15,721 nt of DNA from Bacillota bacterium (GTDB lineage Bacteria; Bacillota; Clostridia; Oscillospirales; Ruminococcaceae), in assembly GCA_023394255.1 (NCBI GenBank), contig JAEXAZ010000106.1, positions 1 through 15,721 of the forward strand, read 5' to 3'. The number at the start of each line of letters is the position of its first letter. Positions within the stretch are counted from its first letter, which is position 1. Made by a program: the position numbers and the translations under genes. Below, piece by piece: positions 1 to 7,900 of the stretch. The notes under the pieces were generated by a model. That model was not told the origin of the DNA and ran no database searches. It was given only the letters and a program-made list of their open reading frames with translations.

Positions 1-85
1 TTGCCAGACTGTGGAAAGCAATAAAGAGGCGGCCAGCAAAACGGTTACCCCTGATATGCTGAAATTTATCTCGGAGTTAAAATAA
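1..85 (+). CDS. csrA: Carbon storage regulator CsrA, C-terminal fragment (5' end outside window)
   Basis: Only the last 27 codons are present, in the frame starting at position 2 and ending with TAA at 83-85. The peptide contains VESNKEAASKTVTPDMLKFI, which resembles the C-terminal helix and tail of Firmicute CsrA: an IQEEN-like stretch, then two or three alanines and a short helix ending in lysine. CsrA is a small dimeric RNA-binding protein that blocks the ribosome binding site of target mRNAs, in Bacillus chiefly the flagellin mRNA, and is antagonised by FliW. Its position immediately ahead of pilZ, fliD and fliS fits late-flagellar clusters of Bacilli and Clostridia. The core GGA-binding strands lie outside the window, so the call rests on the tail and on context. 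Confidence 0.68.
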   Translation, partial: CQTVESNKEAASKTVTPDMLKFISELK

Positions 86-114
86 GGGAAGACAGAATCA
101 ACTTCTGTCTTCCC
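86..114 (-). terminator. Stem-loop between convergent csrA and the PilZ-like gene
   Basis: An 11-bp perfect stem pairs 86-96 with 104-114 across a 7-nt loop. It starts directly after the csrA stop and overlaps the stop codon of the minus-strand gene (98-100). Read on the minus strand, the stem is followed by TTATTTT, a reasonable U-tract, so it should terminate the PilZ-like transcript. Read on the plus strand, the stem is followed by CCGGG with no U-tract, so it is a weaker candidate terminator for csrA. Confidence 0.7.
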
Positions 115-763
115 CCGGGTCGTCTTCTTCATCGACCTCAATGACTGGAAATATTTGATTCAGCTTTTCCAGATATTCAGACAAGCTTGCCTTCGACTGT
201 TCGGGCAGGGATAAAATCCTGCATCGGTATCCGTTTTTCTCCTTTCCGAAATCGATTGTCTGAAAGACTTCAACCGGCACCTTTTTCAGATGGACAGGAT
301 CTTCCGTGTTGATGAGAAGCTGGGCGCCGACCGCAAATTTTTCACTGGAAGTGAATTTAATGGTGGTCATCGAGATGGAGTAGATCTCCGCGTCGAACTT
401 GATCAGTTTGCCGATGGGAAGATGAAATGTTTCAGCCTGCGTCAGGACAGGGCTCAGCTTTGCATGAATCGAAGTCTCCACCGATAAGGCAAGTTCCGCT
501 TCCGCCAAAAGTTTGTCGTTTACATTGACGATTCGCAGCAGCTTCGGGGAAGACAGATAGACCTGCCCCGTAAAACAATGTGTTTCCTGGTCTTCTATCA
601 CACGCACAATATGAGCAGTGGTTCCAAATTTCATCAGAGGAACGAATCCGCTGCGAAACTCTACGGCACGGTCCTGATGCAGAATACAGGCGTATCCTTC
701 TTCCAGAACGGCTCCGTCCTCTGTTTTTAGAAGTGCTTTGAAATACCGCCGTTGACGGCTCAT
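98..763 (-). CDS. Degenerate PilZ-like domain protein (flagellar-locus, YcgR-like layout)
   Basis: This 221-aa soluble protein shows no signal peptide or membrane segment. The start is supported by AAAGGGGG 8 nt upstream of the ATG. Residues about 1-108 form a beta-rich N-terminal region. Residues about 112-205 look like a PilZ barrel: a strand pair around AEIYSISMTTIKF, a VPVEVFQ strand, a YRCRILSL strand, then an ending helix with SEYLEKLNQ. Residues 207-221 are an acidic tail. PilZ proteins in flagellar loci (YcgR/FlgZ) bind c-di-GMP and brake the motor. Here the RxxxR motif is not visible and the D/NxSxxG position reads SISMTT (129-134), so c-di-GMP binding is doubtful. The gene is divergent from the flgN-like gene and convergent with csrA. 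The PilZ-fold assignment is by pattern and context. Confidence 0.55.
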   Translation of the reverse strand: MSRQRRYFKALLKTEDGAVLEEGYACILHQDRAVEFRSGFVPLMKFGTTAHIVRVIEDQETHCFTGQVYLSSPKLLRIVNVNDKLLAEAELALSVETSIHAKLSPVLTQAETFHLPIGKLIKFDAEIYSISMTTIKFTSSEKFAVGAQLLINTEDPVHLKKVPVEVFQTIDFGKEKNGYRCRILSLPEQSKASLSEYLEKLNQIFPVIEVDEEDDPGEDRS

Positions 764-821
764 TGAAGATATCCCCCTTTAGACTGTTCCGGTCACAGCA
801 ATTCGCTAGAAGAACAAAGCG

Positions 822-849
822 TTGCTTTATTATGATTATAATATATATT
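822..849 (+). promoter_or_regulatory. Possible sigma-A promoter of the flgN-like/fliD/fliS unit
   Basis: On the plus strand, TTGCTT (822-827) is separated by 16 bp from TATATT (844-849), about 30 bp upstream of the flgN-like start. The boxes overlap the divergent minus-strand promoter, so polymerase binding in one direction would exclude the other. The match is moderate and the region is generally AT-rich. Confidence 0.35.
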
Positions 850-862
850 CGGCAATTTGCAA
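835..862 (-). promoter_or_regulatory. Probable sigma-A promoter of the PilZ-like gene
   Basis: On the minus strand, TTGCAA (857-862) lies 16 bp upstream of a perfect TATAAT (835-840). This predicts a start near 828 and a leader of about 65 nt before the ATG at 763. The same strand also reads TAAA-N14-GCCGAATA across 847-872, a loose sigma-28-like match with a one-base-short spacer and an imperfect -10, so the sigma factor is not certain. Confidence 0.5.
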
Positions 863-884
863 ATAAATTTAAGGAGAATGTGTC

Positions 885-1370
885 ATGGACACGATCAATG
901 AACTGTGTGAAATGCTTGCAAGAAAGAAAGACATTTTTCTGCAGTATGAGAAGGATACGGAGGCTTTGCTTTCCTGCGAAGCCGACGAGATTGAGGCACA
1001 TATGAAAAGCCGGAAAAGGTTGTCGGGAGAGGTGGACCGCATCGATGCTGCTTTGGACAGGCTTGCGGCGGATGGCGCGGAAAACCAGACGGCTGTCCGC
1101 CAGGCATTGAAAAACCATTGCGGCCGCAGTCAGATCCCCGCTGAGCTTCGGCCGGTTTTTGATTCTGCCCAACAGATTTTTACGGTTATCCACCGTATCC
1201 GGCGGATGGAGTCGCGGGCGGAAGAACGGATCAAATTTGAACAGGACATCCTGCTGGAGAAGATTAAAGACCTGAATCGCAGCACCGCCGCGCAGGCTTC
1301 CAGATTTTATGGCACCGCAGGCATCACGTCGCAGCCCGGATTTTTCCCCCCTACCTATAAGAAAGCATAG
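885..1370 (+). CDS. FlgN/FliT-like flagellar export chaperone
   Basis: The product is a 161-aa, charged, largely alpha-helical protein. Heptad-like spacing of Leu/Ile residues in about 1-65 and 95-140 suggests an antiparallel coiled coil, as in FlgN and FliT. Residues about 141-161 form a Pro/Gly-rich tail. No membrane segment or signal peptide is seen. AAGGAG lies 8 nt before the ATG, supporting the start. FlgN-family proteins escort the hook-filament junction proteins FlgK and FlgL, and FliT escorts FliD, to the export gate. Placement directly upstream of fliD makes a FliD or FlgK/FlgL chaperone role likely, but the sequence alone does not separate FlgN from FliT, so no symbol is assigned. 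Confidence 0.6.
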   Translation: MDTINELCEMLARKKDIFLQYEKDTEALLSCEADEIEAHMKSRKRLSGEVDRIDAALDRLAADGAENQTAVRQALKNHCGRSQIPAELRPVFDSAQQIFTVIHRIRRMESRAEERIKFEQDILLEKIKDLNRSTAAQASRFYGTAGITSQPGFFPPTYKKA

Positions 1371-1398
1371 ATAATTTGTAAATTTTATAAAGATACAG

Positions 1399-1426
1399 TT
1401 GAATTTGGCTGTTTTCGGACGATAAC
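1399..1426 (+). promoter_or_regulatory. Weak promoter candidate upstream of fliD
   Basis: In the 113-bp gap between the flgN-like gene and fliD, TTGAAT (1399-1404) is followed after 16 bp by GATAAC (1421-1426). The -10 lies within GACGATAA, which resembles the sigma-28 -10 (GCCGATAA), but no TAAA sits 15 bp upstream of it; the nearest TAAA is 26 bp away. It may be a sigma-A or degenerate sigma-28 promoter, or nothing. Confidence 0.25.
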
Positions 1427-1483
1427 ATAATTAGACGTAAATGACGCGGCTGCAATTTTCGGAGCCGGACAGGAGGTTGTTTT

Positions 1484-4408
1484 ATGAATACAGTGAGTTC
1501 ATCCAATAGCTACAGCACCAGTGCTGCAACCAATAAGGGGATGTCTGGTCTTGTATCGAACATGGATACAGAGAGCATGGTCGAGAGCCTGCTGTCCGGC
1601 ACACAAACTAAAATTGATAAGCAGAATCAACTGAAACAGACGACTACCTGGAAGCAGGAGTTTTACAGGCAGATCATTACAGATATCAATACATTCCAAA
1701 GCAGCTTTTTAACTTCTTCCTCCAGCACCAATCTGATGTCCGCAAGCTTTTTCAATGCCATGTCCGCCGTCACCAAATCCGAGGCGGTTTCCGTAACGGC
1801 GACATCCAGCGCGGCGGCCGGCAAAACCGAGATTCAGGTCGGCCAGCTGGCAACGGCTACGAAATTGCAGTCCGGCGATACGGTCAGCGGTACGCTGACC
1901 AGTACACTTGATTTGTCTGCGCTTGATCGGACTGTCGTTTTTAAGACCAGTTCCGGTGAAGAGGTTATTGCACTTAAAAAAGCTGCAGAGGTAGAAAATC
2001 AAACCGCGGAGGATTTAAAAAAGCAAATTAATGAAAATGCTGATTTGCAAAGTGCCGGTATTTCCGCAGACGTTGATCAATCGACCGGAAAGCTTGTAAT
2101 CAGCGGAAATTTCAGCGTTTCCAGCAAATCTTCGCGCCTTGGCATGCAGATGCTCGGTGTTTCCGCCGGCTCCAAAACAACGGACGGCAAACTGACCACG
2201 ACCGCCGACCCGGACGCCGACGCGACGATCACGGTCGCGCTTGACGGCGTGTCCCATACAATTACTTTGGGCGACATAGACAAAATGGAAGCCGATCTTC
2301 TTGAAGACGATCCGGATAGAACTTTTAATAATGATGAAGAAATCTTAACTGGATATTTGCAGAAACAGTTGGATTTTGAGTTTGGGACGAATGCGATCAA
2401 ACTGACGCTGGACGGCGATAAAATGACATTGGAAACCCCTACAACTGGCCGTCAGATTGTTGTTGGCGGCAATAAAATTACCTACCAGCTGTTCGGGATT
2501 CAGGAAGGCCAGTCGAATAAAATCGCTTTGGGGCAGCAGCTCCAGAATGTAGGCTTTTCAACAGCGCTGCAGGGAAGCGAATTTAAATTCAAGATCAATG
2601 ATGTTGAGTTCACATTTGATAACACAGTAACGGTTAATCAAATGATTAATAAAATCAACAGCAGCAAGGCGAATGTCCGTATTACCTACAGCGAGCTGGA
2701 GGATAAATTCACGATCCAGTCCGCTTCCACGGGCGCGGGATATAACATTACGATGGAACAGGAACAGGGCAACCTGCTGAATGCGCTTTTTGGTGACGTT
2801 GTTATTGACGGCGATGCCGTCAAGACCGGCACAACTGTTTTGAGCAATGCGCTTACCACGAATTCTGTGGCACAGGATAATGATGTTTGGAGCAGTGCGC
2901 AATCCGTCTCAGCTTTTACCAGCGGAACTTTCAAACTCACGGTGGACGGAACAGCTTACAGTATTTCAATACCTGCTAAGTCCAGTGGCACGTATGATCG
3001 TGAAGAATTATTTACGCTGATTAATCAGGGGCTTGCTGATCGTTTTGGCTATTCTCAAAGCGGCGAGCAAAATATCGCACTGGCGTCGGACGGTACCGGT
3101 TATAAACTCGAAGTGAAAAACGGTTCCAATGTCTCCTTCGCGAAGACCGATGATATTTATACGGGTGACGACATTGATCCGTCAAAAGTTGCTGATGCCG
3201 CAAAAACAAATTTGCAGTTGGCATTTGGCTTTGAAAACACCGATAATTCTGCAAAAAGCGCGGATGTGAAATTATCTGATTTGGGAATCGATTACGCAAG
3301 CTTAGATTTGGAAGAAAATGCAACCATCGCAGATTTGCTTGCCAAGATTGAAGATTCCGGGTTTGATTCCGCTACCTTCAATAAGGAGACAGGCAAGATT
3401 TCTGTTACAGGCACCGGAACTTCTTTGGCATTTGGCAATGCCGACCTCATGAAAAAGCTGTTTGGTACAACTACGCTCCAGTTGGGATATGATGACCCTG
3501 AAACTCCCAATGTGGCTGCTGTCGCGGGTCAAAACGCAATTGTGACTATTAACGGCGTTGATACTGAGCGCAGTTCCAATACATTTACCACAGGCGGCCT
3601 GTCAATCACGCTCTTGGAAACAACGGGTTCTTACCAAAAAGCTGATGATGGAAGCTTTGTTTTGGATGAGAATGGTAATAAAATCTTTACAGGCGAAACA
3701 GCAACGGCCACCACCACCAAGGATACCGACCAAATATATGAAGGGCTGAAATCATTTGTCGAAGCCTATAACAAGCTGATCGGAGATTTGAACTCCAGAA
3801 TCAGTGAGGAAGCAACCTACCGTGACTACCCCCCGCTCACTTCCGATCAGAAAAAGGAAATGTCGGAATCGGAGATCAAATTGTGGGAAGAAAAGTCGAA
3901 AACCGGTCTTCTGCGCAACGACACAAATATCAGTTCTTTCCTGAGCAGCATGCGTTCGGTGCTCTATACAAAACCGGACGGCTGTGATTTTGCGCTCTAT
4001 CAGATCGGCATCGAAACCAGCAGCGATTGGCAGGATAAAGGGAAACTGGTAATAGACGAGTCCAAACTGAAGAGCATGATTGAGACCAACTCGCAGGATA
4101 TTCAGGAACTGTTTACGAATGCGACGGATGGCCTCGCAGCGAAGCTCGATTCTGTCATCAAAACAACCGCCAATACAAACTCTTCTACTCCGGGAACGCT
4201 CGTCGGCCTTGCGGGTGTGGTCGGAAAAGCAACGGAAATCACCAACACGCTCACGAAACAGCTCCGTTCGATCAATTCCAAAATTGAAGAGCTACAGGAT
4301 AAATACGAAACAGAAAAAAACAGGTATTGGAAGATGTTTAACAGCATGGAATCGGCGCTGTCCAGTTTGAATACGCAGTCTTCCTGGCTGGCTCAACAAT
4401 TCTCGTAA
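1484..4408 (+). CDS. fliD: Flagellar filament cap protein FliD (hook-associated protein 2), expanded form
   Basis: FliD forms the pentameric cap at the filament tip and helps flagellin subunits fold into place. AGGAGG is 7 nt upstream of the ATG. Residues about 20-125 are a typical FliD N-domain: GLVSNMDTESMVESLL, then a coiled-coil stretch with WKQEFYRQI, and the FFNAMSAVT / VTATSSAAAG segment. Residues about 680-974 are the FliD C-domain: AIVTINGVDTERSSNTFT, the helix QIYEGLKSFVEAYNKLI near 750, LLRNDTNISSF, and the terminal coiled coil ending in SSWLAQQF. Between them lie about 550 residues instead of the usual 150-300, apparently made of several divergent copies of one beta/alpha/beta module; the copy at about 367-440 resembles the flagellin-hook-IN motif. 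At 974 aa it is roughly twice the Bacillus or Escherichia protein. The fliS start follows 21 nt after the stop. Confidence 0.95.
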   Translation: MNTVSSSNSYSTSAATNKGMSGLVSNMDTESMVESLLSGTQTKIDKQNQLKQTTTWKQEFYRQIITDINTFQSSFLTSSSSTNLMSASFFNAMSAVTKSEAVSVTATSSAAAGKTEIQVGQLATATKLQSGDTVSGTLTSTLDLSALDRTVVFKTSSGEEVIALKKAAEVENQTAEDLKKQINENADLQSAGISADVDQSTGKLVISGNFSVSSKSSRLGMQMLGVSAGSKTTDGKLTTTADPDADATITVALDGVSHTITLGDIDKMEADLLEDDPDRTFNNDEEILTGYLQKQLDFEFGTNAIKLTLDGDKMTLETPTTGRQIVVGGNKITYQLFGIQEGQSNKIALGQQLQNVGFSTALQGSEFKFKINDVEFTFDNTVTVNQMINKINSSKANVRITYSELEDKFTIQSASTGAGYNITMEQEQGNLLNALFGDVVIDGDAVKTGTTVLSNALTTNSVAQDNDVWSSAQSVSAFTSGTFKLTVDGTAYSISIPAKSSGTYDREELFTLINQGLADRFGYSQSGEQNIALASDGTGYKLEVKNGSNVSFAKTDDIYTGDDIDPSKVADAAKTNLQLAFGFENTDNSAKSADVKLSDLGIDYASLDLEENATIADLLAKIEDSGFDSATFNKETGKISVTGTGTSLAFGNADLMKKLFGTTTLQLGYDDPETPNVAAVAGQNAIVTINGVDTERSSNTFTTGGLSITLLETTGSYQKADDGSFVLDENGNKIFTGETATATTTKDTDQIYEGLKSFVEAYNKLIGDLNSRISEEATYRDYPPLTSDQKKEMSESEIKLWEEKSKTGLLRNDTNISSFLSSMRSVLYTKPDGCDFALYQIGIETSSDWQDKGKLVIDESKLKSMIETNSQDIQELFTNATDGLAAKLDSVIKTTANTNSSTPGTLVGLAGVVGKATEITNTLTKQLRSINSKIEELQDKYETEKNRYWKMFNSMESALSSLNTQSSWLAQQFS

Positions 4409-4429
4409 TGTGAAAAAGAGGTGACCCTG

Positions 4430-4804
4430 ATGGCTAATAACCCTTATGAGCAGTATCAAAAACAGTCGGTTATGACGATGACACAAGGCGAGATGTTGAC
4501 GAAACTGTATGAAGAGATTATTAAACAGTTGAGCGGGGCGGTCGTGTTCATTGATTCGAAGGATTTTTCTAAAGCGAATCAGGCGCTGCAGAAGGCTCAG
4601 AAAATATTCAAACATTTAAAAGTCACGCTGGACCACAAGTACCGTATATCCCAGAACCTGGATTCCTTGTATAATTTTTTCATACAGCAGATCATACTGG
4701 CCAATATCAGAAAAGAGGTCAAGCCGATTCAGGATATCATCCCAATGGTTGAGGAATTACGGGACACCTTTATTCAGGCCGACCGAATCGCCAGAAAGCA
4801 ATAG
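4430..4804 (+). CDS. fliS: Flagellar secretion chaperone FliS
   Basis: FliS binds the disordered C-terminus of flagellin in the cytoplasm, prevents premature polymerisation and hands it to the export gate. The 124-aa product has the family pattern: N-terminal NPYEQYQKQSVMTMTQGEML, then LYEEIIKQL, a KAQKIFKHL helix, SLYNFFIQQIILANI, and a final helix with VEELRDTFIQA. Length matches the family (about 120-135). The ATG at 4430 is preferred over the in-frame GTG at 4421, because AGAGGTGA at 4417-4424 is the ribosome binding site for the ATG and overlaps the GTG. The gene follows fliD by 21 nt and is the last of this unit, since a strong terminator lies immediately downstream. Confidence 0.95.
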   Translation: MANNPYEQYQKQSVMTMTQGEMLTKLYEEIIKQLSGAVVFIDSKDFSKANQALQKAQKIFKHLKVTLDHKYRISQNLDSLYNFFIQQIILANIRKEVKPIQDIIPMVEELRDTFIQADRIARKQ

Positions 4805-4812
4805 TTTTTTAC

Positions 4813-4848
4813 AAAAAAGTCCTATTTTGGGACTTTTTTATTTTTTTA
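4813..4848 (+). terminator. Intrinsic terminator after fliS
   Basis: A perfect 10-bp stem pairs 4813-4822 with 4830-4839 around a 7-nt loop and is followed by ATTTTTTTA. It begins 8 nt after the fliS stop. The A-rich left arm and T-rich right arm would also allow some bidirectional function. It separates the late-flagellar unit from the adhesin-sortase pair. Confidence 0.9.
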
Positions 4849-4940
4849 CTTTCGTTTATTTTCTTTTGGCCGATACGTTTTATAGTGATGATCTATTACG
4901 TTGAAAAAAAATTACAGATAAATTATGGAAGTGTGATTGG

Positions 4941-7900
4941 ATGAGGAAAAAACGCTTTTCTGCTTTTTGTCTTGCTTGCTTGATGCTGCTGAACAGCGGC
5001 GCGGGCTTTTTCGATACAGTGGTAAAAGCCGCGGATATTAAAATTACCCTGTCGTATATTGACAGTGATGTGGGTTCTGATACGATTTCAACGATCGTAC
5101 AGGGCCGTTCTGCGAAAATTAAGGTGAGCCGTCCGTCCACAGCAATCGAAAGCGCAGGTGGGTTATCAATTGTGCGCACGGATGCCTCCATGCCGGAAGA
5201 TGAAGTTAAACAGTATATCAGTATCGGTGATGAAAACAATACGCAAACCAAAGTGGTTACAGTTTCCGAAACAATGCCGAATGACGGGGAAGCGACCTTC
5301 AGTATCCGGGGCAATTACTATGCGCAGCTCAACAGCGGCATTGAATATGAAACCGCCGCCGGAGGTTCCAATACGTTTTATAATTATGAATTGAGCCAGC
5401 CGCTGGATGTATATGAGTACAGCGAGGCTACTTTAACTTGCTCAGACAGCGAGACTTCTCTGAATGCTGCTAAATTTACGTTTTCAATTGGCAGCGGAGG
5501 TTCCAAAAACGCATTTTCTGAATTTGACGGCGCACAGGCGGTCGCCCAGACCCGCGCCAAGAATTCGAAAGACCTGAAAGTCATCCTTTCGAAATCCGGA
5601 AAACAGATTACCGTTACGCTCCATCCGCAGCAGGTTTATAATGAAAAGGACGATCCTCTCGATCCTGATAAAGTGACGGGTACCAATAATTACGTCCGTG
5701 CAGGCACGACCTTTAAGCTGACGCTCGCCGCACCGGAATCCAACAGCCTGATCTTAAAAGTGCTTACACCGCAGCGTGCAACCGAAAATATTGCGAGCGA
5801 AATCCAGCGGCAGACCGGTGAACCGCAGGTCATCGACGGAGTGACCGTGCAGCCTCCCTATCTGAGACTGGCGACGGGCGACGCAATCAACTACATTTCC
5901 CAGCCGTTCCAGTTGCAGAATTCCATCACGCAATATGGCGCGCCCTTTTATCTCACCTGGACCTGGACCCCCAATTCCGGATTGGATGCAGATAAAGATG
6001 TGGTTCAGCCCAACAACAGCAATCCAAATGGTTGGCAGACGGTTACGCTGAATCAAAATTATGATGATGTAAGCGGAACACTGACGGCAGATATTAAATA
6101 CCAAGGGCCTTCCGATAGTGCCCCTGTTAAACTCACGGATGCCAAATTAAATGTTACCATTCACGGAACAGGTGCCCCGGCTTCGCTGATACGCACAAAG
6201 CAGTGGCTTTCCGAGACGCAGCCCGACGGCAGCAATCAGATGGTTGAAAAACAGTTTACCGGTGATGACACCGAAATGCCAAAGACCTTTTATATGGATG
6301 TATATGACGGGCATTTGGATGGCATTGCTCCTCCCACCAACCCATTCAAATATCAGCTGACGCTGAAAATGGGAAAAGGCAACGCGGCGTCCCAATATGC
6401 AATTGTAGAACTGGTCAGCGGGGATTCAAAAGCGGTATCCATGCAGACCAATGTGGATGGGAAACTGGCGAATTATGCGTTTGGGCAGCAGATCACGAAC
6501 CCCAAAAAGGATTCGCCAACTGTGGAAGGAACTGCGGATCTGATCTTTACCGCTTTGCCCACCGGTGCGGAAACGCAAAGACTGACCCTGAAGGTAACCT
6601 TTTACGTGAAGGGCAGTAAAGCGGTGGTGCCCGCGCTCGTCCAGCCCGAACAGTTTTCCGTCATCATCAACGACAGTTCCCCAAGCGATGATGCGACTCT
6701 GAAATCGCTTACGCTGAAAGGAAAATTACAGGATACTCTGTTTTTTGCCTGGAAAGAGATTGATTATGGGTTTACCTCCGACAAGACGATTTACGACGTC
6801 AGCCTGACCAATGACTATGAAAGCATTACACTAAATCCCACCAGAAACGACCCGAACGCTGACAAGAATATCCAGATCAAGGTGACCACAGCCAGCGGGA
6901 CGCCCGAATACCAATCGGTTACAAGCGGTTCAACCAGTGCGGAAATACCGCTTGCGGAAAATGTTCCGGTTAAGGTGGAAGTTACGGTAACGGCGGAAAA
7001 CCTGATTGCCAAAACCTATACGCTCAACATCATGCGGATGCCTCCGAGCGCGGATTCTACGCTGAAATCGCTGACGCTTTATGATGAAAGCGGCAAAGAA
7101 TTGTTTAACGGCATCAAAAAGAATGTGTTTGAGTACGATGTGGAAATTCCTTTCAAGGTGCAGAAAGCGCGCGTAGCCTATGTGCCGAATCACGAGAAGG
7201 CGACAGCAGAATTTTTGCCGGAACTCGTTGACAATGGGCTTTTTACGAAAGTGGAATGGCTTGATATCGCCACAGAAACGAAAAAAAGCGCCAGCGGGCG
7301 GGAAATGACGCTGACGGTTACAATGACGCCGGAAAACAAGACTGAAAGCGATCAGTCAATTTACACGCTGAACATTACACGCACTCCGCCGAGCGATGTC
7401 AATACGCTTTCGGAACTGACGGTGATGGACAGCAATAATAAGACGCTTCCCTATACTCCCGCATTCCATTCAAATATGGACGAAGAAGATTATTATGAGT
7501 TGAAAATTCCTTATTCGACTGGTAAAATAAGGGTACAGGCAAAACCGGCCGACAGCGGCGCGACAATGATCCTGAAAGGGAAAGGGATAGGCGGCCTGCT
7601 GGGCGGGGACGAGCAGACGCTGGGGGCCAATACCCCGTCCAAACCTTTCGAAGTTTCGCCGTACGACGAATCCATCCCGGATGACTATTTTGATCTGGTG
7701 CTGGAAGTCTGGCCGGAAAGCGTGCCTGTTGGAAGCGTGACGGAAGACAGCCCCGAATATCAGAACAAGGTTCTGAAATATCCCATCCATGTCTACCGGG
7801 ACCCGCCGAGCAAGGATGCAACCTTGAAATCTCTGGTGATTGCGGACCAGGACGGGAAGGAAATTATTTACGATTTCGACCCGGAAGTCACCAAATACAC

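Noticed and set aside
432..1193. 253-codon open frame on the minus strand over the PilZ-like gene, divergent region and flgN-like gene
   Set aside because: It crosses two better supported genes and the promoter region; its translation is Arg/Cys-rich and resembles no family.
4421..4429. Upstream GTG start for fliS
   Set aside because: It overlaps the ribosome binding site that serves the ATG at 4430, and the family alignment begins at that ATG.
4861..4900. GCCGATAC (4869-4876) as a sigma-28 promoter for the adhesin gene
   Set aside because: The -10 resembles the consensus, but the -35 position reads TTTC instead of TAAA. TTGAAA at 4901-4906 also lacks a good -10, so no promoter was called.
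4968..4985. Lipobox in the adhesin signal peptide (CLAC)
   Set aside because: Position -3 is Cys and -2 is Leu rather than the L-[AST]-[GA]-C pattern, and the hydrophobic core continues past it; an ordinary signal peptidase I site fits better.
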